Shown: positions 9,242 through 18,618, counted from the first letter of the stretch. The stretch is 25,668 nucleotides of DNA from JAJTYI01 sp964420145 (GCA_964420145.1 CAYQRB010000012.1:1-25668); one strand, 5' to 3'. Notes: generated from the letters alone by a model not told the origin. Made by a program: numbers and translations.

Positions 9242-12200
9242 ATGCCTGAAGATAAATCAGAAGAACAACAAAAAATAGATGAAGAAAGAGCTATTTCTAA
9301 TGCTCGTAGAACCGAGATAGAAAATAATGTCCGTTATCTCAAAATGCTTGGGAAAAGTTATGAACAAGAGATTACTGAAATTGAAGCAGAAATAGAACTA
9401 TTAAAAGAACATATTAAGTTACTAAATAAACTAGCTCTTATCGATAAGACTCCACTCTCGACCCTCGATACAGACAAAAAATGGAAAACGATCAATAAAA
9501 AATATATCGATGCACGAAAGTTTTACATCTCTATAACCACGAAAATCAATAGTAAAGAAATAGAGATTGACGCAGGTATTATTGTAGAAATAGATAAGCT
9601 ATACAAAGAATTAACAGATAGTTATTACGACCTAAACCGCATATTAAACAACTACTACGATAACTACAAACAATTATTAAAAGCATACGAAAGCGAGACA
9701 AGAGCTGATCAAAAAGAACAACTAAAAGATAAATTAGAAAAAAAGGGGAGCATAATAATTTCTGCAGAAACAGTTTTTAACAAGAGTTATCAAGGGTTAA
9801 TTACTTTTAAGCCACTAGAAAAAGAATATAAAGATTTTACAAGAAAAAGACTCAAAGAAAAATTTCAAGAAGAAGAACCTGAAAATATCAAAAGGAAACA
9901 TATAGTAAATAGTAAAGAACGAATAGATCGGGTAAAACTTATTATTTATATCAACAAATACAAACAGAATTATTTAGAAGGAAAACCAATACCAGTTCCT
10001 CCATTTCATGGTTTAGAATCTTATTATAATAAAAACGGTACTATTGATCCTGATAAATTCCCCCAATTTTTCAAAGAATTAACTGGTATTGATTTTGAGA
10101 ACTTTGATTTAGAAAACGATATCCAAGCCGAGGAGCTTAGGCAAATGCTTGCCCAAGATGAAATTAATCAGCTAGAAGGACATGAACTAAGACAATTAAA
10201 AATTGATTTCGCAGAAGAGAACCCTTATGACCAGGAAGAGAAAAATCCACTAATTGCCTATATTTCTAATAAAGAGGAGGAAGAAAAAAAAGAAGCAAAT
10301 ACTACTAAAAAGAAACTGTCTGGATATAAGAAAAGTGTAGTTAATGAAATCAAGAGATCTACAGATCCCTACTTAAGCAAAAACCCTACTGTACAAAAAA
10401 GAGCCGAGATGATGCACAGCATTGTTTATGAGGATTTGTTGGGTAAAGGAGATATCAAAAGTTTAATCCGCCTTACAGAACTTCCCGACTTAGAGTCTAT
10501 GCGACCAGATATAATACCTATTTTCAAAGAATATGTTAAAGCGAAATTCAATGAAGTAACAGGCACTATATCTAATAAAGTTGTAGAAAAAATAGATAAA
10601 TACGAAATCGGAGCAAAAGTAAGAACAAAAGGGAACAAAATAGCTATATCGGTTATTGATAAATCAAAGTTTATACAAAAACACAGAAAACAGGCTAAAA
10701 AGCAAGGACTGGGCTTAATTATGTATATAATAAAGAAAATAGTAGAAAAAACTGTTGGTCGTGTGGTGGAGACAGTCAAAACTGGGTATAGAGTAGTAAG
10801 AAACTCCAGAACAGTAGTAAATACTATAGAATCAATCAAAGGGACACCTCTTGCCCAGGGTATACAAAAGTTTTCTACCGCTGTATCGACTCCAATAAAA
10901 GAACTCATAACTAAAGGACGACTTGTCTATAGCAATGTATTAAAAAACCCTATAGTAGTAGGAGCTATGGACGCAGGGTATGTTGCCAAGACTGCTCTAA
11001 AAAATGCTCCTAAAGGATTACTTTATGGGGCGGGAATGAGTTCTATTGCACTAAGTGTTGGGATTCCTATAGGTTCTATCATACCAGTATTTGTTGGAGG
11101 TAGTCTCTTAGGGGTAGGTTTGGGAACTGTGAATGATATTATGAATTCTCCAACAAAAAGGGTACTGAGTAGACCACTTCGCTGGCTTCAAGGTCATGGC
11201 TCTGCACTATATAAAGATCCAATATCTAAAAATTTCTCTTCAGACCTGATAAAAAACTCTCCTAGAGCACAAGCAGGTCAAACCGTTAATGTAATGGGAA
11301 CAAGAGCTGGACGACTATTTGGAGCTGCAACAAGTGGTTTATCTGCAGCGATGCTTGCTGCTACTTTAGCGGGACTCGTAGGAATTAACCCACTTTTAGC
11401 TGCAGGGATAGCTTTTGGGACTGTCTCTACTGTCAAGTTTATCTCTCAAACGGTAGCCGGTAGGAAAATTGCAGAACACTTTATTAATGGAACAGGACTA
11501 TCTAAATTAGGGATGCTTCCCTTAAACCGTCTTTTAGGACATATATTCAATACCAAAATTGTAACCAACTTACTCCAAGAACTAATATCAAGTATGAAAG
11601 CAGGGAGGGGACTCGGCGATTTTTTTCAGAAAAACTTTACATTTGGTAGTAACGAATCTCTTGTTGGCAAGCTGAATAACTTTAATATACTGAACAACTA
11701 CCTAGCTACCATCGGTTATTTTGGAAGTTATTCCTATATAATCAGAACATTGTTTGGTAGTATGCTTACAGCAAGGATAACTGGTATGGGAATACCAGGA
11801 CTACTAGGACCCTCTAGCCAAAATAGTTTTCTCAATATTGCCCGTGGAGTTTTTTCAGCTAATGTTGGAAGTACGGGGATTTTGCGAACACTCGCACTAA
11901 GCATTCGTGGAGCTTTCGCACCCACCCTTATTCTTACAGCTAGTAGTATTATATCCCTAGGAATCGCTTCGCTTCTAGGAATCGCAATAGGAGGGATAGG
12001 TGCGACAGTTGGATCTGTTGTCGGAGGTCTTATTGGGACAGGAATAGGTCTTGCCCTTGGTGCAGGTATTTGGTCCCTCCCCCTTGCTGCAGGCTTAAAT
12101 GCAGTAGGAACAATACTTGGTGCATGGATAGGGAGTTTCTTTGATAAGGCTGTAGATAATGCTATAAAAGGTCTATTTGGAATAATAAGTGCAATAGGTT

Positions 12201-12649
12201 TTATATTTTCGTTAATTGATATTCTACAGAATAAAAAACTCAGTTTGAGTCGATTAGCAATGCTCTCTATTAGTCTTTCACTAACCTTACCGGCACTAGG
12301 AGCAATGGTTGAAAAGGCCTCTGAATCACAAGTCCAAGCAGACCCAACCAAACCCACTCCTACTACCGTAGTTTCTTCTTATAAAGATACTCATATAAAC
12401 CCATCCCTATCCGTAAGTAATAGAACCAATTATAAACTAAATGAAAGTGAAGTAAATAAGTTAGCTTCACTTATAAAATCAGAACTCATTATCGCATCCG
12501 GAATTAACACCCATTTAATTTTCTCCGACTCTAGTGAATCTAGTGCTTTTATTGAAGATAATACCGTAACACTTATGTTGTCTGTGAGAGAACAAAACCC
12601 TCTAGAAAAAACATCTCTGTTGATTTCTAATTTGGGATTGACCAAGTAA
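9242..12649 (+). CDS. Large protein: coiled-coil N-terminal half, glycine-rich multi-pass C-terminal half (1135 aa)
   Basis: Unassigned. Residues 1-220 are highly charged coiled coil; 230-480 remain polar; about 485-560 form a basic, Val/Ile-rich amphipathic stretch (KKIVEKTVGRVVETVKTG). From about 595 the chain becomes glycine-rich and hydrophobic: segments near 597-620, 688-735, 814-845, 889-965, 976-995 and 1002-1024. The 889-965 block carries dense GxxxG-type spacing (GIGATVGSVVGGLIGTG), a glycine-zipper pattern typical of tightly packed or oligomeric membrane helices. The last about 110 residues are polar with a short Pro/Thr linker, and may be extracytoplasmic. The layout recalls pore-forming or tape-measure-like proteins more than a transporter. 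It is the last gene of the run, 17 nt after the coiled-coil protein, and faces a convergent gene only 21 nt away. Role as a structural or pore subunit of the operon's machine is inference. Confidence 0.85.
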   Translation: MPEDKSEEQQKIDEERAISNARRTEIENNVRYLKMLGKSYEQEITEIEAEIELLKEHIKLLNKLALIDKTPLSTLDTDKKWKTINKKYIDARKFYISITTKINSKEIEIDAGIIVEIDKLYKELTDSYYDLNRILNNYYDNYKQLLKAYESETRADQKEQLKDKLEKKGSIIISAETVFNKSYQGLITFKPLEKEYKDFTRKRLKEKFQEEEPENIKRKHIVNSKERIDRVKLIIYINKYKQNYLEGKPIPVPPFHGLESYYNKNGTIDPDKFPQFFKELTGIDFENFDLENDIQAEELRQMLAQDEINQLEGHELRQLKIDFAEENPYDQEEKNPLIAYISNKEEEEKKEANTTKKKLSGYKKSVVNEIKRSTDPYLSKNPTVQKRAEMMHSIVYEDLLGKGDIKSLIRLTELPDLESMRPDIIPIFKEYVKAKFNEVTGTISNKVVEKIDKYEIGAKVRTKGNKIAISVIDKSKFIQKHRKQAKKQGLGLIMYIIKKIVEKTVGRVVETVKTGYRVVRNSRTVVNTIESIKGTPLAQGIQKFSTAVSTPIKELITKGRLVYSNVLKNPIVVGAMDAGYVAKTALKNAPKGLLYGAGMSSIALSVGIPIGSIIPVFVGGSLLGVGLGTVNDIMNSPTKRVLSRPLRWLQGHGSALYKDPISKNFSSDLIKNSPRAQAGQTVNVMGTRAGRLFGAATSGLSAAMLAATLAGLVGINPLLAAGIAFGTVSTVKFISQTVAGRKIAEHFINGTGLSKLGMLPLNRLLGHIFNTKIVTNLLQELISSMKAGRGLGDFFQKNFTFGSNESLVGKLNNFNILNNYLATIGYFGSYSYIIRTLFGSMLTARITGMGIPGLLGPSSQNSFLNIARGVFSANVGSTGILRTLALSIRGAFAPTLILTASSIISLGIASLLGIAIGGIGATVGSVVGGLIGTGIGLALGAGIWSLPLAAGLNAVGTILGAWIGSFFDKAVDNAIKGLFGIISAIGFIFSLIDILQNKKLSLSRLAMLSISLSLTLPALGAMVEKASESQVQADPTKPTPTTVVSSYKDTHINPSLSVSNRTNYKLNESEVNKLASLIKSELIIASGINTHLIFSDSSESSAFIEDNTVTLMLSVREQNPLEKTSLLISNLGLTK

Positions 12650-12670
12650 TTAGAAAAATATTCTATTATC

Positions 12671-14752
12671 TTAAGTTTGATCTTCATCTGAGTTAAGGGC
12701 TATTCCATAAGGATCGTATACCTTTGCACCTTCTATCAGATCAGATTTTGTAACAATATCCTCCGTCACATTTCCTCCTCCATTATCTGCTATCGGTGCT
12801 ACTTGAATATTTTCATTCTTTTGTGTTTGTAACCATTGAGGGATTTCATCCTGTTGATACATTGCAGGTGGTTCTACAGGAGCAGGTATTTCTGTTACTG
12901 GGATCCCTTGAGTGATAACCGGACTAGATATATCAACTACAGGTGTTTGTACTATTTGAGACATTACACTAGGTTGTCCAACTACCTCTGGTTGAGAGGG
13001 TACTCCTTGAAAGGAGGACAGGGATGCATCTGACTGAGGAGGCACGACTACTTGAGTATGTACTGGTTCGGTTGAGATATTACTTACCTCAGGAGCTATC
13101 GGTATATTCATTGCTTGGACAGGGTTTTCTGATATTGGAGAAGTGATTACTTGTTCGTTTAAGGTATTACTTATTATTGGAGCTATTGGTGTATTAGTTG
13201 CTGTAGCAGAACTCTCAGGTACTATAGGTAAATCATCCTCTCCTGCCAAAGGCCCTCCGACAGGATAAATAACTCCCTGCGGTTGATCCGTTATGTTTTC
13301 TGTTTGGCTTTTACCATCTTTTCTTCTCTTTAGTACAACATATACACTCCAGGGAAGAACAATCAAAACAAAACCAACAGCAAAAATAATAATTATCAGT
13401 TGGAAGGTATTTATCCTAGAAGATACATCTTCACTAGATTTGTTATTTGTAGTTTTTACAGTAAAGGGCCATTCTTTAACTATAGTAGATCCAGTACTAT
13501 CTTTTAACTCTATATAAGCTTTATATGTACCATCCATAAGCTCTGATACGACATTACACGAAATACTATTAGCAAGAGTTTGACAAACAGTTAGATCAAT
13601 CCTTTCATTAAGAGTAAATTTCACATCTTCTGGCTTGATTACTACCCCTTCTGGGGTATTAAAGTTAGCACTAATAACGGGTCTATTGTTATTAATAGTT
13701 GTCCCTTCTGTAGGAAATAGATCCGTGATTTCTGTTTGGCTGACTGCTGTAGTAGCAGAAACATTAAACTTTTCAGAAATTATCTCAAATAATTTATTAT
13801 TGGTATCAGTAAGCTCGACCTTCAAATAATATTCACCTGGATCAATATCTTTAATATCCCATTTATACGAGCTGATATCTCTATCCAACTTCGTTAATTC
13901 ACTCCATTTTTCTCTATCTTGTGAAAAACTCAAAACGATCGTCTTAACCTGAATACCAGAAGATACTTTCCATTTAATTTCATTATCACTACCAGTTACT
14001 ATTGACCCGGAAACAGGAAAAGAAAAATTTAGTTCTTTTTGTATCCCTTCAACTTGCACTCTCATAATAAACTCTTCCGTAGTAATGCCTCCATTTCCAT
14101 CATCTACTTTGACTATAAATTTAATATCTCCTACCTCTATAGGTTTCCCAGAAACCTCTCCTGTTGATTGATCTATAGTTAGAAAATCTGGTGCATTAAC
14201 TAAAGAAAATGTAATAGAATCATTATCCGGATCTGTAGCTATAACCTTATAATTAAATACTTGGTTTAAAGAAACTACAAAACCCTCTTTTACAGATTCG
14301 ATTACTGGAGAAGAATTAGCAGTACTCGTTCCACCAGAGCCAAAAACAAAAGACTGTTTGTCACAAAGACTGTAAACAGTACCACCTTCTGCTAATATTG
14401 AACAAACCCTCATACAATAATTCCCCTGGTTTTGGAGAGAACTAGAAATATTTCCACTAGTTGTATCCCATAAATAAGTATAATTCTCTCCACTTTTCGT
14501 AGCTCCAGAATTTATTAATCTCCCTAGATTCCCGCCTGACTGATCACAATTCATATTAAAAATATCTATAAAATAGGCAGGGTCTTCTACATCCAAGTCC
14601 GTAATTTTCCACTCCACACTATAATTCCCACTTACACTTTGTCCATCGGATGGTTTCAACAAACTAACCTCATCATTACCTTGCGTAACAGCAACACTTC
14701 TTAGCGGGAATAGCAAAGTAATCACAAATATTATAAGTATAAGTTTACGCAT
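12671..14752 (-). CDS. Single-pass surface protein with Ig-like domains and Pro/Gln-rich cytoplasmic tail (693 aa)
   Basis: A signal peptide (residues 1-22) is followed by about four beta-rich extracytoplasmic modules: about 29-137 (with four cysteines, probably disulfide-bonded), 148-233 (cadherin/putative-Ig type, with ATDPDNDSITFSL and DDGNGGITTEEF signatures), 243-332 and 340-433 (two cysteines). One transmembrane helix spans about 449-474 and stops at KRRKDGK, placing a tail of about 215 residues in the cytoplasm. That tail is low-complexity, rich in Pro, Gln, Val, Ser and Thr, contains related repeats (TPIAPIISN, IPIAPEVSN) and a PQWLQ motif. The architecture suggests a cell-surface adhesin or ligand-binding protein linked to something in the cytoplasm. 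It starts 7 nt after the stop of the solute-binding protein gene, so the two are almost certainly expressed together and may form one surface complex. No enzyme motif seen. Confidence 0.85.
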   Translation of the reverse strand: MRKLILIIFVITLLFPLRSVAVTQGNDEVSLLKPSDGQSVSGNYSVEWKITDLDVEDPAYFIDIFNMNCDQSGGNLGRLINSGATKSGENYTYLWDTTSGNISSSLQNQGNYCMRVCSILAEGGTVYSLCDKQSFVFGSGGTSTANSSPVIESVKEGFVVSLNQVFNYKVIATDPDNDSITFSLVNAPDFLTIDQSTGEVSGKPIEVGDIKFIVKVDDGNGGITTEEFIMRVQVEGIQKELNFSFPVSGSIVTGSDNEIKWKVSSGIQVKTIVLSFSQDREKWSELTKLDRDISSYKWDIKDIDPGEYYLKVELTDTNNKLFEIISEKFNVSATTAVSQTEITDLFPTEGTTINNNRPVISANFNTPEGVVIKPEDVKFTLNERIDLTVCQTLANSISCNVVSELMDGTYKAYIELKDSTGSTIVKEWPFTVKTTNNKSSEDVSSRINTFQLIIIIFAVGFVLIVLPWSVYVVLKRRKDGKSQTENITDQPQGVIYPVGGPLAGEDDLPIVPESSATATNTPIAPIISNTLNEQVITSPISENPVQAMNIPIAPEVSNISTEPVHTQVVVPPQSDASLSSFQGVPSQPEVVGQPSVMSQIVQTPVVDISSPVITQGIPVTEIPAPVEPPAMYQQDEIPQWLQTQKNENIQVAPIADNGGGNVTEDIVTKSDLIEGAKVYDPYGIALNSDEDQT

Positions 14753-14759
14753 AGTTTTA

Positions 14760-16052
14760 TTACCTAATAGTATTATTTATAGTTGTTTCTAGAGCTTTTA
14801 AATCTATATTTCCTTCAATAAAAGCCTTATTAAATTCTTGCTCCATTGTATAGCCATCTTTCATATACCAACTTTTTGCGAAAGGAATCGCTTGAACAAA
14901 AACTTTTAGATTTGTGTCATTGGATATTTCACTAGCCATACTTAGTCTAGGATAAAATATCCCGACCTTTCTACCATTATCTTTAACTGCTTTGTCTAAA
15001 AGTCGAAGTTGGTCGGGCTCAGATATAAACTTGACAAACTCCCAAGCAATCCTGGCATTTGGAGATTCTTTTGCTACGGTTTGCCCCCAATATGTTCCCC
15101 AATGCATAGTATCTGTACCTGAGAGTTGTGGTAGGGGAGCAATTCCAATATCAAGATTTAGATTATATTGATCGTTATAAATCAAGATATCATTTAGTCT
15201 CCAACTAGGAGCTATAAACATAGCTAGCCGACCTTCTAAAAACGAGGCCACATCTAGTTTCTGGTCTTCATCCCAACTCCCAGTCTTATCACTAAAAAGT
15301 TTATAAAAATCAAAACTATCTTGTACTTCAGGAACGGTAGAAAAACTAGAAAGAACAGTAGAGTTATTTAAATCAGCACCATTTTGTAACATCAACAAAC
15401 TGATAATATCGAAATTAAATTGAGTATTCTCTCCAGTAGCTGCTGCAAGTCCTGCAGAAATAATGTCGTTTTGAGAATTCCTTTTAGTAAGGTTGAAAGC
15501 CTGTTGCTGAAACTCACTCCAATCCTTGTCTGGAGTGGAATATCCTTCTTCTATAAGTTTATTTTTATTATAAATTACGGCGAGTGTATCAACATAAAGG
15601 GGAACTCCCAGTATAGAATTTACAGCAAAATCATTTTGTACGACAGGGTAAAAATCTCCCATCTCAGATGTGCCTAGAACATCACTTGGAGCAGGAGAAA
15701 TTGACTTCTCATATTTACCCACCCAAGTATTCTCTATCGTAAAAATATCTGGATCATTGATTATTTCTTGATCATTTAATGCATTATCAAGTAGGTTACG
15801 ATAAGCAGAAACCCCACCTTCAATTCCTTGTTGTTTGTACTGAATCACTACATTGGGGTTTTTTGCTTTAAATGCATCTATGAGGGGTTGGACATTACTC
15901 TCGCTTTCAAACATATTCCACCATATAAGAGTAACTTGTTGATTAGGAGTCTCTCCTTCGGTATTGGTGTTCTCCTTCTTCTTACACCCGGAAAGCAACA
16001 ATACTCCACTTATTAAGAGTACTACCAGAGTTAAAATCTTTAACTTTTTCAT
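14760..16052 (-). CDS. Extracellular solute-binding lipoprotein (family 1, sugar type)
   Basis: Lipoprotein of the family 1 solute-binding proteins (MalE/UgpB-like), which capture sugars or related small molecules outside the membrane and normally hand them to an ABC permease. Evidence: a lipoprotein signal with lipobox LLSG and acceptor Cys23; the typical first strand and helix (VTLIWWNMFESESNVQPLID, about 41-60); the hinge region with GVPLYVDTLAVIYNKN; a Trp-rich C-terminal part (MHWGTYWGQTV, then WEFVKFISEPDQ). Length (430 aa) is normal. No permease or ATPase gene is present in the window; instead it is flanked by a DUF3048 protein (24 nt upstream) and an Ig-like membrane protein (7 nt downstream). 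The binding protein may therefore serve a distant transporter, or act as a sensor or adhesin subunit. Substrate cannot be told from sequence. Confidence 0.88.
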   Translation of the reverse strand: MKKLKILTLVVLLISGVLLLSGCKKKENTNTEGETPNQQVTLIWWNMFESESNVQPLIDAFKAKNPNVVIQYKQQGIEGGVSAYRNLLDNALNDQEIINDPDIFTIENTWVGKYEKSISPAPSDVLGTSEMGDFYPVVQNDFAVNSILGVPLYVDTLAVIYNKNKLIEEGYSTPDKDWSEFQQQAFNLTKRNSQNDIISAGLAAATGENTQFNFDIISLLMLQNGADLNNSTVLSSFSTVPEVQDSFDFYKLFSDKTGSWDEDQKLDVASFLEGRLAMFIAPSWRLNDILIYNDQYNLNLDIGIAPLPQLSGTDTMHWGTYWGQTVAKESPNARIAWEFVKFISEPDQLRLLDKAVKDNGRKVGIFYPRLSMASEISNDTNLKVFVQAIPFAKSWYMKDGYTMEQEFNKAFIEGNIDLKALETTINNTIR

Positions 16053-16076
16053 TATTATCCGTAATATAGGTTAATT

Positions 16077-17288
16077 TTACTCAATTGTGACAGTACTAAT
16101 CAACCTGTCTTGAACTTTAATTGCATTAACAATCCATATCTGTCCACGATTAAAAGGGATTTCTTCTCCTTGTAAATCATAATATTTAGTTCTACATAAT
16201 CGACACTCTTTTCTCCACTCACCTTCTATAATATCACCATCTCTAAGGATTGTCGCCGTGTCTTTTCCAATCATATCAATAATTATCCTACTATGACCAT
16301 CTCTAGCATCAGCATAATTATGCCACTCTACTACAACATTTTTAGGAGAAATTTGTTTATTTGTTAAAGCATCAATATCAGCCACCCCTCCTATAAACCT
16401 GGGGTAGTTATTGTTTTCACGATCATAAACAAACCGTGAGTTATAATCACTACCTCCCAGACTCATAAACTTTATATCTATAGATGAAAAAATACCCCTA
16501 TCCCCAATCTCAGCATCATCTTTAAATTTAAGACTCTCAAGGTCTCGAATACCTAACTTCCAATTAGAAGCTTTACTTAAGCGATTTATTTCAGAGTTAA
16601 CCCTCCCAAAATCAGTATAAAGGGCGTGTACATATCCTGCAGTTTTAGCTTTCTGAGTATCACGATAGGTACTTGCCTCAGTATGGATATTTTTAATACC
16701 AAACTTTGAAACAGCACCTCGAGCATCAGTTTTTTCATTATAATGTTCAAAACTAGCACCATCAAAGCCCGCCCACCCATGATGGAGGATAATTGCATCA
16801 CTATACCCAGAAGCAAAATCAATCATATAGTATCGCAGACTCCTTATAGGGCCGACTTTTTCTACTTCATAGTTATTATGATATAGTGCAACATATCTAG
16901 TAATACCACCTTCCGCAAGTACTTCCAAAACACTATCAGCAAATGATAATCCTGACTGTGGCCTAGCTTCTTTATGATTGTTAACTACTATAGCCACAGG
17001 ATGTCTTGAGATAACACTATCATAATCACTATTTGCTATCTCTACTCCATTAATAGGACTGTATTTAGGGGGAACTGGAGAAGGAGGAACCAATGTAACT
17101 GATCGGTTTACTTGTGTGCTAACTTCAATTTGTTTTTCATCAGGGGTAGATAAGATATAACTCGTCATATAATATCCAGTTACTCCTAATATTGTAATAA
17201 ATGAGGAGATTATGATGAATTTAAATGGGAAGCGCAAGTTTTTCCAGCTTGCAGACACCCGTCCAAAAGAGTTTTTGATTGAGCTCAT
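16077..17288 (-). CDS. Membrane-anchored DUF3048 (YerB-like) protein
   Basis: Matches the DUF3048 family typified by Bacillus YerB: an N-terminal domain at about 95-250 with the characteristic run HPVAIVVNNHKEARPQSGL, then EGGITRYVALYHN and VGPIRSLRYYMIDFASGYSDAI, HHGWAGFD and the C-terminal domain about 265-400 with the DGHSRIIIDM and RGQIWIVN-type strands. In Bacillus YerB is a lipoprotein; here the N-terminus has a non-cleaved anchor helix (about 22-46) preceded by a basic stretch, so the body should be outside the cytoplasmic membrane. Biochemical function of the family is unknown to me. Two cysteines close together (CRLC) in the C-terminal domain could bind metal or form a disulfide. It is the promoter-proximal gene of the three-gene - strand operon and is divergent from the 408-aa gene across 77 bp. 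Confidence 0.88.
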   Translation of the reverse strand: MSSIKNSFGRVSASWKNLRFPFKFIIISSFITILGVTGYYMTSYILSTPDEKQIEVSTQVNRSVTLVPPSPVPPKYSPINGVEIANSDYDSVISRHPVAIVVNNHKEARPQSGLSFADSVLEVLAEGGITRYVALYHNNYEVEKVGPIRSLRYYMIDFASGYSDAIILHHGWAGFDGASFEHYNEKTDARGAVSKFGIKNIHTEASTYRDTQKAKTAGYVHALYTDFGRVNSEINRLSKASNWKLGIRDLESLKFKDDAEIGDRGIFSSIDIKFMSLGGSDYNSRFVYDRENNNYPRFIGGVADIDALTNKQISPKNVVVEWHNYADARDGHSRIIIDMIGKDTATILRDGDIIEGEWRKECRLCRTKYYDLQGEEIPFNRGQIWIVNAIKVQDRLISTVTIE

Positions 17289-17323
17289 ATATTAATACTA
17301 AAGATTTTATCTCTAACCTACTA

Positions 17324-17329
17324 TATAAT
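17324..17329 (+). promoter_or_regulatory. Possible -10 element in the divergent intergenic region
   Basis: The 77-bp gap between the divergent genes is almost all A/T. It contains a perfect TATAAT on the + strand 36 nt before the ATG at 17366, but nothing resembling TTGACA 16-19 nt upstream. A second -10-like GATAAT with an upstream TG lies at about 17336-17341. The - strand operon promoter must also lie here; several TATTAT/TAAAAT-like hexamers are possible and none stands out. Confidence 0.3.
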
Positions 17330-17365
17330 AAATGTGATAATATTTGAATTAATAAAATTAGATAT

Positions 17366-18592
17366 ATGGGTTCTCGACTCAGTAAAGCTACAAATGTTGC
17401 TCGCAAAGGGTTAATCGTTTTTTTGATTTTTGCAATCTCTACTTTTCTATTTCGATTTCTATTTGGTATAACGGAAAGTACTAGTAGTGCTGTCAAACCA
17501 ACCCCAGTCCCTAAAAGCCCCTATATCGTTGCAAATCAAAAACTTGGAAAAATTCCTTACCCACAAAAACCATCACTACCACTAAACACCGAATCCAACC
17601 CAACTTATTCTATTCTAGATCAAGCTGTACTTCCAGAATTTCCTGAGGTTTTTAATGTATATGTTATTAACAAACCTAGAGAAAAGTTAGGCAATGCTTC
17701 TAAAGGACCAAGGGTTGCATCAAATCTAAAACTCGATACTAACGGACGAGTAATAGCTGATAACACCACCCTATGGCAAAGTGAGGATACTATTCGTAGC
17801 TTAACCTATAACAAACTTCTTGAGCATTGGGATTACAGAACTGATCTAACAAAAGAAAACTTCAATCAGGAAATTACTACCAACCTAAAACTTAGTACTA
17901 TTCCGGGTTTCTATGACAATAAAGGAGTAGAAATTTTAAACCTACTTTCTTTATCGGATAGTTATTTTGCAAAGGCAGGATCAAGGGTATCATATATAAA
18001 CCTTGATACAAAAACCGATACTATTTCTTCTGCTACAAGTCCAAAACTAGCAAAGTTCGTATATATACGACAAAACAAAAAAATCTTAACATCAGAGCTC
18101 GATCCTAACTACAAACCCACAAAAGGAGAGATTGCATTAACTAATCTAGAGTCTGAAGTTAGGGTACCTGATTATAACTCTGGGGTAGTAAATATTATTG
18201 CACGAGGAAGTATAGAAGGACTTGTTCCTGATCTTGTTAATTTTCAATACAACCAACTAAACTATGGAGACCGGGGTATATATCAATCATTAAATAGTAA
18301 AGATGCTTTTCTCAAACTACAAAGTGGAGAAGGTATACTATATTGGCTCAATCTAAAAGGAGAAGATCCTCTCTCAGAACATAAACCTCTTTCAATTCTC
18401 GAGTTTAAGATTAACGCACAAAAAACAGCGATAGTTTATATGGAGCCCGAAGCATGGGAAGAATCTCTACCCTGGACAAATTTCTTACAACCTTATTATC
18501 TATTTGAAGGCGATGCTATACTAACAGACGGAAGAGAAGCAAATTTTGCTACCTTACTACCAGCTCTTCTAGAAAAAGAATATCTAAAATAA
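17366..18592 (+). CDS. Membrane-anchored extracytoplasmic protein of unknown function (408 aa)
   Basis: I do not recognise the family. A basic N-terminus is followed by one hydrophobic helix (about 15-35) and a Pro/Thr/Ser-rich linker (about 42-85), then a long globular part of about 320 residues with alternating strand and loop character, few cysteines and no obvious catalytic motif. The arrangement is a typical signal-anchor protein with its body outside the membrane. It is divergent from the DUF3048 operon and lies 26 nt upstream of the CTP synthase gene on the same strand, so it may be co-transcribed with it, though no functional tie to nucleotide synthesis is apparent. The ATG at 17366 is preceded by an AT-rich leader (AATAAAATTAGATAT) and no Shine-Dalgarno. 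The stop is TAA at 18590-18592. Confidence 0.82.
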   Translation: MGSRLSKATNVARKGLIVFLIFAISTFLFRFLFGITESTSSAVKPTPVPKSPYIVANQKLGKIPYPQKPSLPLNTESNPTYSILDQAVLPEFPEVFNVYVINKPREKLGNASKGPRVASNLKLDTNGRVIADNTTLWQSEDTIRSLTYNKLLEHWDYRTDLTKENFNQEITTNLKLSTIPGFYDNKGVEILNLLSLSDSYFAKAGSRVSYINLDTKTDTISSATSPKLAKFVYIRQNKKILTSELDPNYKPTKGEIALTNLESEVRVPDYNSGVVNIIARGSIEGLVPDLVNFQYNQLNYGDRGIYQSLNSKDAFLKLQSGEGILYWLNLKGEDPLSEHKPLSILEFKINAQKTAIVYMEPEAWEESLPWTNFLQPYYLFEGDAILTDGREANFATLLPALLEKEYLK

Positions 18593-18618
18593 CATTTCTT
18601 AATTTTCATATCATTATT

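Noticed and set aside
10426..10908. 160-aa open frame on the - strand
   Set aside because: Antisense shadow of the basic Val/Ile/Lys-rich stretch of the 1135-aa gene; no start context or family features.
11734..12357. 207-aa open frame on the - strand inside the 1135-aa gene
   Set aside because: It mirrors the Gly/Ala/Ile-rich membrane segments of the + strand gene and is dominated by Pro/Arg/Ile repeats; the + strand frame is continuous and far longer.
12650..12670. Bidirectional terminator between the convergent operons
   Set aside because: The 21-nt gap has no stem-loop with a U-tract on either strand.
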